Below are positions 17,974 through 26,580 of a stretch of 64,000 nt of DNA, one piece after another. Each line of letters starts with the position of its first letter. Position 1 is the first letter of the stretch. The translations under genes were made by a program, and so were the position numbers. The notes below the pieces were generated by a model. The model saw nothing but the letters and a program-made list of their open reading frames with translations, did no database searches and was not told the origin of the DNA. The stretch comes from Pseudoclavibacter caeni (lineage in GTDB: Bacteria > Actinomycetota > Actinomycetes > Actinomycetales > Microbacteriaceae), in the NCBI RefSeq assembly GCF_008831125.1, contig NZ_WBKA01000003.1, forward strand, positions 248,001-312,000, written 5' to 3'.

Positions 17974-19266
17974 ATGACCCAGCGCAGAATCCCCAGGTGG
18001 CAGGACCTGCGACAGTTCCTGCAGGTGAAACCCATCGACCTCGACGGCAAGCGCCGGCGGCTGTCGAGCGTCGCCGACGTGTGGGACATCCGTCGGATCG
18101 CCCGGCGGCGCACCCCCGCCGTGCCCTTCGACTACGTCGACGGCGCCGCCGAGGGCGAGGTGAGCCTGCGCCGGGCGCGCCAGGCATGGCGTGACGTCGA
18201 GTTCCATCCCGCCGTGCTCAGCCCGGTCGGCGACCTGGACGTCTCGCAGACGATCTTCGACCACCGGGTCGCGTTCCCGCTGGGCATCTGCCCCACCGGG
18301 TTCGTGCGGATGATGAACCACGAGGGCGAGATCGCCGCCGGACAGGCGGCCGCCGACGCAGGCGTCCCATACAACCTTTCGACGATGGGCACCACCTCGC
18401 TCGAGGACCTCGCCGGCGCGACCCCGGGCGGCTGGAACTGGTTCCAGCTGTACCTGTGGAAGGACCGCGAGCGCTCGGTCGCCCTCGTCGAGCGGGCGAA
18501 GGCCGCCGGATACGACACGATCGTGCTGACCGTCGACTGCCCCGTCGCCGGCGCCCGGCTTCGTGACGTCCGCAACGGCATGACGATCCCACCCCGGCTG
18601 ACGCCGAAGACGTTCCTGAACGGCGCGCTGCGTCCCGCCTGGGTGTGGAACTTCCTCACGACCGAGCCGCTGCGCTTCGCCTCGCTCGACTCGTGGAACG
18701 GCACGGTCGCGGAGATCGCGAACGCGATGTTCGACCCGACGATCTCGATCGAGGACGTCGAGTGGCTGCGCGAGCAGTGGGACGGCAACCTCGTCGTGAA
18801 AGGCATCCAGACCGTCACCGACGCCCGCCGCGTGCACGACGCCGGCGCGGACGCCGTGTGGCTGTCGAACCACGGTGGCCGGCAGCTCGACCGTGCGCCG
18901 ATCCCGCTGCACCTGCTGCCCCGGGTGCGCGAGGCGCTCGGCGACGACGCCACGATCCTCATCGACACCGGCATCATGAACGGCGCCGACGTCGTCACGG
19001 CGATCGCCCAGGGAGCCGACATGGCCATGATCGGCCGGGCGTACCTGTACGGTCTCATGGCCGCCGGCCGCGAGGGTGTCGCCAAGGTGCTCTCAGTCAT
19101 GCGCGCCGAGTACACGCGGACGCTGCAGCTGCTGGGCGTCGCGCGCACCGCGGACCTCGGCCCTCAGCACGTGAGGCTGCTGCGCCGGCTGTCGCCGATC
19201 CCCGATCCGCGCGTCGACGATGCCCCGAACGACGAGGGACGCATCCCGCTCGCCCGGACGCGCTGA
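17974..19266 (+). CDS. FMN-dependent alpha-hydroxyacid dehydrogenase (L-lactate dehydrogenase-like)
   Basis: Oxidises an L-2-hydroxy acid such as lactate using FMN. It is a 430-residue TIM-barrel of the LldD/mandelate dehydrogenase family. PFDYVDGAAEGEVSLRR is the N-terminal signature, and SNHGGRQLD contains the catalytic base H300 and the substrate arginine. AGGAGGAGGAG directly before ATG 17974 fixes the start. It is 109 bp downstream of the MFS gene and may be a separate unit, since a TACGAT box lies upstream. A link to the NRPS locus is not evident. Confidence 0.88.
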   Translation: MTQRRIPRWQDLRQFLQVKPIDLDGKRRRLSSVADVWDIRRIARRRTPAVPFDYVDGAAEGEVSLRRARQAWRDVEFHPAVLSPVGDLDVSQTIFDHRVAFPLGICPTGFVRMMNHEGEIAAGQAAADAGVPYNLSTMGTTSLEDLAGATPGGWNWFQLYLWKDRERSVALVERAKAAGYDTIVLTVDCPVAGARLRDVRNGMTIPPRLTPKTFLNGALRPAWVWNFLTTEPLRFASLDSWNGTVAEIANAMFDPTISIEDVEWLREQWDGNLVVKGIQTVTDARRVHDAGADAVWLSNHGGRQLDRAPIPLHLLPRVREALGDDATILIDTGIMNGADVVTAIAQGADMAMIGRAYLYGLMAAGREGVAKVLSVMRAEYTRTLQLLGVARTADLGPQHVRLLRRLSPIPDPRVDDAPNDEGRIPLARTR

Positions 19267-19291
19267 GCGGGATGCACGAGCTCCAGGCTGC

Positions 19292-19297
19292 GACAAT
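19292..19297 (+). promoter_or_regulatory. -10-like hexamer of the RNase HI gene (leaderless)
   Basis: GACAAT ends seven bases before ATG 19305. This favours that ATG over the in-frame ATG at 19296, which overlaps the hexamer. Confidence 0.45.
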
Positions 19298-19304
19298 GGA
19301 TGCC

Positions 19305-20288
19305 ATGACCATCACTGCAGCTGCAGACGGATCCGCCCTCGGCAACCCCGGCCCCGCCGGGTGGGCCTGGTACATCGACGAGGCACGCTGGGCCGCGGGC
19401 GGCTGGGAGCACAGCACGAACAACCGCGGCGAGCTGCAGGCCGTGCTCGAGCTGCTGGAGGCGACCGCGCGGGCGGGGCTCGCCGACGAGCCGCTGCGGG
19501 TGCTGTGCGACAGTCAGTACGTGATCAACTCGGTGACCAAGTGGATGCCGGGCTGGAAGCGGCGCGGCTGGAAGAAGTCCGATGGGAGGCCGGTGCTCAA
19601 CCGCGACCAGCTGGAGGCGATCGACCGGGCGCTCGCCGGCCGCGACGTCCGCTTCGACTGGGTGAAGGGGCACGCCGGCCATGAGATGAACGAGGCCGCC
19701 GACCAGCGCGCCCACGGCGCCGCACTCGCCATCCAGGCGGGGCGGCCGGCGCCGGCCGGGCCGGGGCTGGCTCCCGGGGGGCCGAAGACGTCCGGGGCTG
19801 GAGGGGCCGAGACGGCCGCGGCGAGGCCGACCGGCCCGAGATTCGTCTCGGTCGCCGACGCCCAGACGACCGATGGCGCGCCGCGCACGCCGACACGGGG
19901 CGCACGTCCGTCGGTGCGCCTCGTGCTGGATCCGGCGAGCCCGGTGGCGGTGGCGACCGCCCGGTGGCTCGCCGATGTCGCCCGCCTTCGCGATCTCGAC
20001 GTGCACTGGACGGTCACCGGCACGGCGCCTCTGCCGGACGACCTGCGCACCCTGCTGGGCGCGTCGGCGCGTCCGGCCGCGGATACCGCACCGGACCGCC
20101 ACGACGCGCCCGCGGGGGCCGCGACCCCGGCGCTGCTCGTCATCGGCGGACGCGTCTTCCGCGGCCCCGTCGTCGATCCGGCGCCGACCGGCCGGGCCGC
20201 GGTGCGTCTGTGGGACGCGCTGGCCCTGCTGGCCGGGGTGCCCGGCTTCCGTGCGATCGAGCGCGACGACGCGACGGCGCGCCCGTGA
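19305..20288 (+). CDS. rnhA: RNase HI fused to a DsbA-like C-terminal domain lacking its cysteine
   Basis: Residues 1-145 are RNase HI, which cuts RNA in RNA:DNA hybrids. All four acidic residues are present: D8 (ADGSALGNPG), E43 (NRGELQAV), D69 (CDSQYV) and D133 (NEAADQRA). After a 55-residue Gly/Ala/Pro-rich linker, residues 204-320 resemble the actinobacterial DsbA-like mycothiol-dependent nitroreductases (Rv2466c family). VRLVLDPASPVAVATARWL aligns with their N-terminal strand and active site, and GGRVFRGPVV...RLWDALALLAGVPGF with their C-terminus. The active-site cysteine is serine (S212) and the helical insert is missing, so this part is probably non-catalytic. The function of the fusion is unknown. 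Confidence 0.82.
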   Translation: MTITAAADGSALGNPGPAGWAWYIDEARWAAGGWEHSTNNRGELQAVLELLEATARAGLADEPLRVLCDSQYVINSVTKWMPGWKRRGWKKSDGRPVLNRDQLEAIDRALAGRDVRFDWVKGHAGHEMNEAADQRAHGAALAIQAGRPAPAGPGLAPGGPKTSGAGGAETAAARPTGPRFVSVADAQTTDGAPRTPTRGARPSVRLVLDPASPVAVATARWLADVARLRDLDVHWTVTGTAPLPDDLRTLLGASARPAADTAPDRHDAPAGAATPALLVIGGRVFRGPVVDPAPTGRAAVRLWDALALLAGVPGFRAIERDDATARP

Positions 20289-20380
20289 CGGCACACCGGG
20301 AGACGGTGCACAGTCCGGCCGCCGGCACCGCTGCGTCCACAGGCCGGGCCCGCCCCGCCCAGGGCCCGTCACTGCGCCGG

Positions 20381-20386
20381 CACACT
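20381..20386 (+). promoter_or_regulatory. -10-like hexamer of ogt (leaderless)
   Basis: CACACT ends six bases before the ogt ATG at 20393; only GGGGGC lies between. Confidence 0.4.
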
Positions 20387-20392
20387 GGGGGC

Positions 20393-21268
20393 ATGGACCA
20401 CGACACCATCGCCCCCACGACCGTCACCGCCCGCCCCGCCGTCCACCCTGTCGCGGACGAGCCGGTCGACGGCCAGACCTGTGACCGACCGGATCGCACC
20501 AGCGTGCTCGCCGACACCGTCGTGCCCTCCCCGCTCGGCCCGCTGCTGATCGCGGCGACCGAACGCGGGGTGGTGCGCGTGGCCTTCGCCACCGAGGGGG
20601 TCGATCCCGTGATCGAGGAGCTCGTCGCCCGGCTGACCCCGGACACCATCGAGTCAGTTCCCCCGGTCGACCCGGCGGCGGCCGGCCGGCCCGGCCCGGA
20701 CACCGCGGTGCGGCGTCGAGACCGCGGCGCCCCCGGGCTCGCCGTCGGCCTCCCCGATCCCTGGCTCGCCGACCGGGATGCGCCGCATGCCAGCGCCCTG
20801 CGCACGCTGGACGAAACGGCTCTGGAGCTCCGAGAGTACTTCAGCGGCGATCGGCGGGCCTTCGCCGTGGCCGTCGACGACGTGCTCTCCCACGGCTTCG
20901 CCCTCGAGGTGCGTCGCGAGCTGCGCCGCATCCCCTATGGTGAGACCGCCTCCTACGCCGCCATCGCGGCACGCACCGGCCGACCGCGCGCTGTGCGGGC
21001 CGTGGGCTCCGGGTGCTCGGGCAACCCCGTGCCGATCATCGTCCCGTGTCACCGGGTGGTGCGCTCGGACGGCAGTCTGGGCGGCTACCGTGGCGGGATG
21101 CCGGCGAAGGCCCTGCTCCAGCGGCTGGAACGCGAGACGCTGGCGGGTCGGCCCCCGGTCGGCGCGCCCCGTGCCGCCCGCGCGACGACCGGGGCGACCG
21201 GTCACCGCCCGACCCCCGCGGACGCCCCGGCCCCGGCCCAACCCTCCGCCACTGGAGACCGCGGATGA
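20393..21268 (+). CDS. ogt: Methylated-DNA--protein-cysteine methyltransferase
   Basis: Suicide repair enzyme that takes the alkyl group from O6-methylguanine. The acceptor C219 lies in the invariant IIVPCHRV, preceded by the recognition-helix region YGETASYAAIAARTGRPRAVRAVG and followed by GGYRGGMPAKALLQRLE. It has 291 residues, longer than usual, because of an N-terminal extension (residues 1-40), an insert near 85-125 and a low-complexity C-terminal tail. Its stop overlaps the start of the ABC ATPase gene (ATGA), an unusual translational coupling. Confidence 0.92.
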   Translation: MDHDTIAPTTVTARPAVHPVADEPVDGQTCDRPDRTSVLADTVVPSPLGPLLIAATERGVVRVAFATEGVDPVIEELVARLTPDTIESVPPVDPAAAGRPGPDTAVRRRDRGAPGLAVGLPDPWLADRDAPHASALRTLDETALELREYFSGDRRAFAVAVDDVLSHGFALEVRRELRRIPYGETASYAAIAARTGRPRAVRAVGSGCSGNPVPIIVPCHRVVRSDGSLGGYRGGMPAKALLQRLERETLAGRPPVGAPRAARATTGATGHRPTPADAPAPAQPSATGDRG

Positions 21269-22164
21269 CGACACTGGCCGTGCGAGGACTGCACGTGCGC
21301 TACGGCGAGCGCACGGTGCTCGATGACGTGTCGTTCGAGGTGGGGCCGGGCGAGATCCTCGGCTTCGTCGGCGCGAACGGGGCAGGCAAGACCACCACGA
21401 TGCGCGCCGTACTGGGGATGGTCGTGCCGGACGCGGGCGACGTGCTCGTGGACGGTGCGCCGATCGACGCGGCCCGACGACGGCGCATCGGCTACATGCC
21501 GGAGGAACGTGGGTTGTACCCGAGGATGCGGGTGGGCGACCAGCTCGCCCATCTCGCCAGGCTCCACGGTCTCGACCGCACGGCGGCCCGCGCGGCTGCA
21601 CTGCGCTGGACGACCCGGCTGGGCGTGGCCGATCGCCTCGGCGACCCAGTCGAGCGGCTGAGCCTCGGCAACCAGCAGCGGGTGCAGCTGGCCGCGGCGC
21701 TCGTTCACGACCCCGATCTGCTCGTGCTCGACGAGCCCTTCTCGGGGCTTGACCCGGTCGCCGTCGGCGTGATGGCCGCCGTCCTGCGCGAGGCCGCCGC
21801 CCGCAGCGTCCCCGTGCTGTTCTCCTCGCACCAGCTCGACCTCGTGCAGCGGCTGTGCGACCGGGTCGGCATCATCGCCGGTGGACGCATGGTCGCCGTC
21901 GGCACGGTCGACGAGCTGCGGGCAGACGCCCCAGTACGTTACCGACTCGTCTCGTCGCCCCTGCCCGACGGCTGGGGTCGCGATCTGCCCGGCGTCGTCG
22001 ACGTGGTCCGCTGCCCCCTCGGCATCGAGCTGGAACTCGCCGATGACGCCCCGGAAACCGCAGCCACGGTGCTGCGGGCGGGAGTCGCCGCCGCCACGGT
22101 GACCGAGTTCACCCGCATCCGACCCGACCTGACCGACCTGTATCGCGAGGTGATCGGCGCATGA
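21265..22164 (+). CDS. ABC transporter ATP-binding protein, NatA-type
   Basis: A 299-residue ABC ATPase of the ABC-2 export type. Walker A is GANGAGKTTT (36-45), the signature LSLGNQQRVQLAAAL and Walker B LLVLDEPFSGLDP. The LSLGNQQ variant and the C-terminal accessory domain are typical of NatA/YhaQ-like proteins. It is coupled to ogt upstream and to its membrane partner downstream by ATGA overlaps. The substrate is unknown; sodium or a drug is possible from family resemblance. Confidence 0.88.
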   Translation: MTTLAVRGLHVRYGERTVLDDVSFEVGPGEILGFVGANGAGKTTTMRAVLGMVVPDAGDVLVDGAPIDAARRRRIGYMPEERGLYPRMRVGDQLAHLARLHGLDRTAARAAALRWTTRLGVADRLGDPVERLSLGNQQRVQLAAALVHDPDLLVLDEPFSGLDPVAVGVMAAVLREAAARSVPVLFSSHQLDLVQRLCDRVGIIAGGRMVAVGTVDELRADAPVRYRLVSSPLPDGWGRDLPGVVDVVRCPLGIELELADDAPETAATVLRAGVAAATVTEFTRIRPDLTDLYREVIGA

Positions 22165-23387
22165 GGCCCACCCTGCTCGTCGCCGGCCGCGAGATCCGCA
22201 CCCGGGTGCGCAGCCGCGGCTTCCTGTGGTCGACCGCGATCACGCTGGCGCTCATCCTGCTGGCGAGCCTGCTGCCCCGGGCCGTCACGTTGCTCGACCG
22301 GCCGACCACGCTCGCCGTCTCCGGAACGGTCGCGACCGCCGCCGCCGAGACCCTCCCGGAGACCGAGTTCACCGTGCGCCCCGCCGACGACGAGGCTGCC
22401 GCCCGAGAGCTCGTCGCCACCGGCGCGGCGCGTGCGGCGCTCGTCACGGACGACACCGCGGACGGCCCGCGCAGCCGGCTCGTCATCGACGGCGACCTGC
22501 CGGCGGGCCAGGCGGCGACGATCGACGAGGCGGTGCGCTCGGCGACCAGATCCGCCCTGCTCGCCGCGGCGGGCGTGGACCTCGCCGGCATCGAGCGCGA
22601 TGTCGACGCCGCGGCGCCCGTGACCGAGAGCATCGGGGCGCCCACGACCGACCCGATCCTGCTCGTCGTCGCCTTCCTGGCGAGCCTGCTGCTGTTCATG
22701 CAGCTGTTCGTCTCGGGCATGGCGGTCGCCCAGGGCGTCGTCGAGGAGAAGTCGAGCCGGGTGATCGAGCTGCTGCTCGCGGTCGTCACCCCGCGGCAGC
22801 TACTCGTCGGCAAGGTGCTCGGCATCGGCGCCGTCGGGCTGCTCCAGCTGGCGCTCTTCCTCGCCGCGGGGCTCACCGGCGCGGTGGCCAACGGGGTGGT
22901 GCTGCTCGCCGGGGCCACCGATCCCGCGGCGACGCTGGACGCCGCGACCGAGGCCAGCGCCGGCGGCACGAGCGGCGTGCTGCCGGTCGTGCTCGTCAGC
23001 CTCGTCTGGTTCCTGCCCGGCTACCTCTTCTACGCGTTCGCCTATGGGGCCGCGGGCTCGATGGTCTCACGTCAGGAGGACGTGGGCACGGTCACCACCC
23101 CGCTGCTGTTCCTCGTGATGGGCACCTACCTCAGCAGCGTGCTCGCACTGCAGGACGTCACGGCGCCCTGGGTGCGCTGGCTCAGCCTGGTGCCGCCGTT
23201 CTCCGCCCTGCTCATGCCGATGCGTGTGGGCGCCGGCTCGGTGACCGGGGGCGAGCTCGCCGTCGCCGGAGTGCTCATGGTCGCCCTGGTCGTGGTCACG
23301 GCGCTGCTGGGCGCCGGGATCTACCGGCGCTCCGTGCTGCACACCGGCTCCCGGGTGGGGCTGCGCCGCGCGCTCGGCCGCGGCTGA
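22161..23387 (+). CDS. ABC-2 type transporter permease, NatB-type
   Basis: Membrane partner of the preceding ATPase, with 408 residues. An N-terminal helix (residues 20-40) is followed by a large external domain, then five or six helices from about residue 165. VVEEKSSRVIELLLAVVTPRQLLVGKVLG is the coupling-helix signature of NatB/YhaP permeases. The start overlaps the ATPase stop (ATGA). Confidence 0.88.
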   Translation: MRPTLLVAGREIRTRVRSRGFLWSTAITLALILLASLLPRAVTLLDRPTTLAVSGTVATAAAETLPETEFTVRPADDEAAARELVATGAARAALVTDDTADGPRSRLVIDGDLPAGQAATIDEAVRSATRSALLAAAGVDLAGIERDVDAAAPVTESIGAPTTDPILLVVAFLASLLLFMQLFVSGMAVAQGVVEEKSSRVIELLLAVVTPRQLLVGKVLGIGAVGLLQLALFLAAGLTGAVANGVVLLAGATDPAATLDAATEASAGGTSGVLPVVLVSLVWFLPGYLFYAFAYGAAGSMVSRQEDVGTVTTPLLFLVMGTYLSSVLALQDVTAPWVRWLSLVPPFSALLMPMRVGAGSVTGGELAVAGVLMVALVVVTALLGAGIYRRSVLHTGSRVGLRRALGRG

Positions 23388-23542
23388 CCGCGGTGTCGCC
23401 GCCGGGAGCGGCCGAGAAACCGGACCCGCGGCCTCCCCGCCCCGCGGGAGTGGAGTGGCCCGCCGCAGGAGAGCGGATCGAGCGGGTCCGGGCCCCCCGC
23501 ACCGCGCGGAGGAGCCGGGGCCGTTCCCCGAGACGGGCGAAG

Positions 23543-23548
23543 CATACT
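23543..23548 (+). promoter_or_regulatory. -10-like hexamer of nnrE
   Basis: CATACT ends six bases before ATG 23555. The intervening GGAGGC could alternatively act as a very close ribosome-binding site. Confidence 0.45.
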
Positions 23549-23554
23549 GGAGGC

Positions 23555-24280
23555 ATGAAGGCCTACACCGCAGACCAGATCCGCACCGCGGAGCGTCCCC
23601 TGCTCGATGACGGGGTGCCACTGATGCATCGCGCCGCCGCCGCGCTGGCCCGGGAGATCACCGGGCTCCTCGCCGACCGCGGTCGGCCGCTCGACGCGGC
23701 CCGGGTGCTGCTGCTCATCGGCCCCGGCGACAACGGAGGCGACGCCCTGTACGCCGGGCGTGACCTAGCCGATCAGGGGGTCGCGGTGTCGGTGCTGCCC
23801 GTCGCCGACCGCGCGCATGCCGCCGGGCTCGAGGCGGCCCGCGCCGCCGGCGCGGACGTCCTGGTCGACCCCGGGGCGGATCGGGATGCGGTCGTGTCCG
23901 CGACCGGCCGTGCCGCGCGTTCCGCCGACGTGATCGTGGACGGCATCCTCGGCACCGGTGCCCGACACGGTGACGCCGCCGCCCTGCGCGGAATGCCCCG
24001 GGCCGCGGTGGCCGCGGTGCTCGAGGCGCTCGCGGCCACCCGCCCGGACAGCCGGCCGGTCGTGGTCGCGGTGGACGTGCCGAGCGGCATCGACGTCGAC
24101 AGCGGCGCCGTGCCCGACCAGACCGTGCTGCCCGCCACACTCACCGTCACCTTCGGCGCGGCGAAGGCGGGGCTGCTGCGCTCCCCGGCCCGTGAGCTCG
24201 CCGGCGAGCTCAGCGTCATCGACATCGGGCTCGGCCCGCAGCTGGCGGACGTGCCACCGGCGCTCGTCGTCGACGACTGA
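23555..24280 (+). CDS. nnrE: NAD(P)H-hydrate epimerase (YjeF N-terminal domain)
   Basis: Epimerises damaged (R)-NADHX and NADPHX so that the partner dehydratase can repair them. It has 241 residues: the N-terminal YTADQIRTAERPLLD, the GPGDNGGDALYAGRDL loop and VVAVDVPSGIDVDSG are diagnostic. Only the epimerase half is present. The dehydratase NnrD is not fused or adjacent. In many relatives this gene sits between acpS and alr, but here that junction (60555-60756) lacks it. Confidence 0.9.
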   Translation: MKAYTADQIRTAERPLLDDGVPLMHRAAAALAREITGLLADRGRPLDAARVLLLIGPGDNGGDALYAGRDLADQGVAVSVLPVADRAHAAGLEAARAAGADVLVDPGADRDAVVSATGRAARSADVIVDGILGTGARHGDAAALRGMPRAAVAAVLEALAATRPDSRPVVVAVDVPSGIDVDSGAVPDQTVLPATLTVTFGAAKAGLLRSPARELAGELSVIDIGLGPQLADVPPALVVDD

Positions 24281-24324
24281 GCCGCCCCCTCGGCCCACCG
24301 TCACCCGGCCCTGAACCCCGCCCC

Positions 24325-24834
24325 TCAGTCCGCCGTCACCGGAGGCTGCGCCGACCAGGGGAACATGATCCACCGGGCCGTGCGCCGCCAGACAAAATCC
24401 GGTCTGATGACGGTGGTGGGCTTCTCGTAGAGGGTGGCGCTCTTCACGTCAGCGCCCTGCTCCTCGAGCATCCGCACGACCATCTGCAGGGTGCGCCCGG
24501 AGTCGACGACGTCGTCGACGAGCAGCACGCGCCGGCCGCGCAGCGAGTCAACGTCCAAGAACGGCGGCAACACCATCGGCTCGTCGAGCGTCTCGCCGAT
24601 CCCGGAGTAGAACTCGACGTTCAGACTCGCGCACTTCTTGGTGTCGAGCGCGTACGAGATGGCGCCGGCCGGCAGCAGACCGCCCCGGGCGATGGCCACG
24701 ATCACGTCGAACTCGAACCCGCTGGCGACGATCTGCCGGGCGAGCTCGCGGGCGGCCTCACCGAACTCGTTCCACAGCAGCACCTCCCGGATCTCCGTGT
24801 GGCCCGGTGTCGTCTCCCAGGGACGTTCGCTCAT
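24325..24834 (-). CDS. Phosphoribosyltransferase
   Basis: A 169-residue type I phosphoribosyltransferase. The PRPP-binding motif is VLLVDDVVDSGRTL (residues 103-116), and DVIVAIARGGLLPAG is the upstream flexible-loop region. It resembles xanthine-guanine/hypoxanthine PRT-like proteins, which salvage purine bases, but the specificity cannot be read from sequence. GAGGAG lies eight bases before the ATG. It is convergent with nnrE and upstream of nothing obvious. Confidence 0.85.
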   Translation of the reverse strand: MSERPWETTPGHTEIREVLLWNEFGEAARELARQIVASGFEFDVIVAIARGGLLPAGAISYALDTKKCASLNVEFYSGIGETLDEPMVLPPFLDVDSLRGRRVLLVDDVVDSGRTLQMVVRMLEEQGADVKSATLYEKPTTVIRPDFVWRRTARWIMFPWSAQPPVTAD

Positions 24835-24898
24835 GTGTCGTTCTCCTCGCTCGAGTCGCCCTCGATCCTATGCCGCAGCGGAGGCGGGCGGGGCCGGC

Positions 24899-25519
24899 TC
24901 AGACCAGATCGAGCAGCGCCCGGTGCACCGTGGTGTCGCCGGTCAGCTCCGGGTGGAAGGCGATGCCGATCGCGTCGCCCTGCGCGACGGCGACGGCCTG
25001 CCCCTGATGCCGGCCCGCCTCCCGGGCGCCCGCACCAACCCGCACGATCCGCGGCGCGCGGATGAACGCCGCCCGCACCGGCCCCCACAGGGTGTCGACC
25101 TCCGCCTCCGCCGAGGCGATCTGCGGCCCGAAGGCATTGCGGTCGACGGTGACGTCGAGCACGCCGAGCGTGCGCTGCCCCGGAGCGGGGTTGGCGACCT
25201 CGCGGGCCAGCAGGATGAGCCCCGCGCAGGTGCCGAGCACCGGCATCCCCGCGTCGATCTGTGCGCGCAGCGGATCGGCCAGGCCGACCATACGCGCCAG
25301 CCGGTCGATCACTGAAGACTCGCCGCCGGGCAGCACCAGCGCGTCCACCCGCGCCCCGTCGGGGCCGACGAGGTCGGCGACCCGGCGCACAGGCACTGCC
25401 CGCACGTCGCGGCCGTCCGGCCCGGTCATGCCGCCGAGGAGGTCGAGGTGCTCGCGCACCCCGCCCTGCAGGGCGAGCACGCCGACGGTGATCGGCGTCG
25501 CGGATGCCGACACCGTCAC
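24899..25519 (-). CDS. pdxT: Pyridoxal 5'-phosphate synthase glutaminase subunit
   Basis: Supplies ammonia from glutamine to PdxS for vitamin B6 synthesis. It is a class I-like amidotransferase of 206 residues. The nucleophile C98 is in [12 protein letters not shown], and the His-Glu pair is in [23 protein letters not shown] is the family N-terminus. The GTG start overlaps the pdxS stop (GTGA). Confidence 0.95.
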   Translation of the reverse strand: MTVSASATPITVGVLALQGGVREHLDLLGGMTGPDGRDVRAVPVRRVADLVGPDGARVDALVLPGGESSVIDRLARMVGLADPLRAQIDAGMPVLGTCAGLILLAREVANPAPGQRTLGVLDVTVDRNAFGPQIASAEAEVDTLWGPVRAAFIRAPRIVRVGAGAREAGRHQGQAVAVAQGDAIGIAFHPELTGDTTVHRALLDLV

Positions 25520-26436
25520 CAGCCCCGCTCGGCCAGCCGGTGCGGGGCGGGCAGGTCGGCGACGTTGATGCCGACCATCGCCTCGCCGAGCCCGCGGGAC
25601 GCCTCGGCGATCGCCGCCGGGTCGTCATACTGGGCGGTCGCCTTCACGATCGCCGCGGCCCGCTTGACCGGGTCGCCCGATTTGAAGATGCCCGAGCCGA
25701 CGAACACGCCGTCGGCGCCGAGCTGCATCATCATGGCCGCGTCGGCCGGGGTCGCGATGCCTCCGGCGGTGAACAGCACGACGGGCAGCTCACCGTGCTC
25801 GGCGACCCACTGCACGAGGGGCAGCGGGGCGGCGAGCTCCTTGGCCGCGACGTACAGCTGCTCCGGCTCGCTGGCACGCAGGGCCTGCAGCCGTGCGATC
25901 TCGGCCTTGATCGTGCGGATGTGCTTGGTCGCCTCGGAGACGTCGCCGGTGCCCGCCTCGCCCTTCGAGCGGATCATCGCCGCACCCTCGCCGATGCGCC
26001 GCAGCGCCTCGCCGAGGTTCGTCGCGCCACACACGAACGGCACGGTGAAGCGGTGCTTGTCGATGTGGTTGACGTAGTCGGCCGGTGAGAGCACCTCGGA
26101 CTCGTCGATGTAGTCGACGCCGAGCTCCTGGAGCACCTGCGCCTCGACGAAGTGGCCGATGCGGGCCTTGGCCATCACCGGGATCGATACCGCCTCGATG
26201 ATCGAGTCGATGAGGTCCGGGTCGCTCATGCGCGCCACACCGCCCTGGGCGCGGATGTCGGCGGGCACGCGCTCGAGGGCCATGACGGCGACGGCGCCGG
26301 CGTCCTCGGCGATGCGGGCCTGCTCGGGGGTGACGACGTCCATGATGACGCCGCCCTTGAGCATGTCGGCCAGCCCGGACTTGACAAGCGGCGTGCCGGT
26401 GACCGCGGTGGATGCATTCTCGTGGGATTCGCTCAT
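25516..26436 (-). CDS. pdxS: Pyridoxal 5'-phosphate synthase synthase subunit
   Basis: Makes pyridoxal phosphate from ribose 5-phosphate, glyceraldehyde 3-phosphate and ammonia. It forms a dodecamer with PdxT. It is a 306-residue TIM barrel with the typical [20 protein letters not shown], the lysine segment [14 protein letters not shown] and the phosphate loop [11 protein letters not shown] chose ATG 26436; an in-frame ATG at 26445 overlaps a TAGACG box. It is first in pdxS-pdxT and divergent from its probable regulator pdxR. Confidence 0.95.
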   Translation of the reverse strand: MSESHENASTAVTGTPLVKSGLADMLKGGVIMDVVTPEQARIAEDAGAVAVMALERVPADIRAQGGVARMSDPDLIDSIIEAVSIPVMAKARIGHFVEAQVLQELGVDYIDESEVLSPADYVNHIDKHRFTVPFVCGATNLGEALRRIGEGAAMIRSKGEAGTGDVSEATKHIRTIKAEIARLQALRASEPEQLYVAAKELAAPLPLVQWVAEHGELPVVLFTAGGIATPADAAMMMQLGADGVFVGSGIFKSGDPVKRAAAIVKATAQYDDPAAIAEASRGLGEAMVGINVADLPAPHRLAERGW

Positions 26437-26457
26437 GCCGACCATCGTCTACGCTGG

Positions 26458-26467
26458 AGTGGTCTGC
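26458..26467 (+). promoter_or_regulatory. Candidate PdxR operator, left half
   Basis: AGTGGTCTGC is one arm of a perfect 10-bp inverted repeat whose other arm is at 26495-26504. It resembles the PdxR motif reported for Corynebacterium glutamicum (AAAGTGGWTCTA type, as I recall it). It lies between the -35-like TTGTCG and -10-like TAGACG of pdxS, so binding here could block or tune pdxS transcription. Confidence 0.5.
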
Positions 26468-26494
26468 GACAAGATCCGGTGTTCACCCAGTTCG

Positions 26495-26504
26495 GCAGAC
26501 CACT
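26495..26504 (-). promoter_or_regulatory. Candidate PdxR operator, right half
   Basis: GCAGACCACT is the exact reverse complement of the left arm, 27 bp away. On the minus strand it reads GAAGTGGTCTGC with its flank, the closer match to the PdxR motif. It is upstream of the pdxS -35 and in the pdxR leader, so both activation of pdxS and autoregulation are plausible. Confidence 0.5.
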
Positions 26505-26580
26505 TCCGGTCATGCGGGGCTGCCCGACAGCAGGGCCGGCCGGCGGCCGGAGGCGTGGATGCCGAGCGGAAGGAGCCAGC

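Noticed and set aside
22226-23554. N-terminal extension of the NnrE reading frame
   Set aside because: It overlaps the NatB permease in another frame and shows Arg/Gly-rich shadow composition; the YjeF domain begins at ATG 23555.
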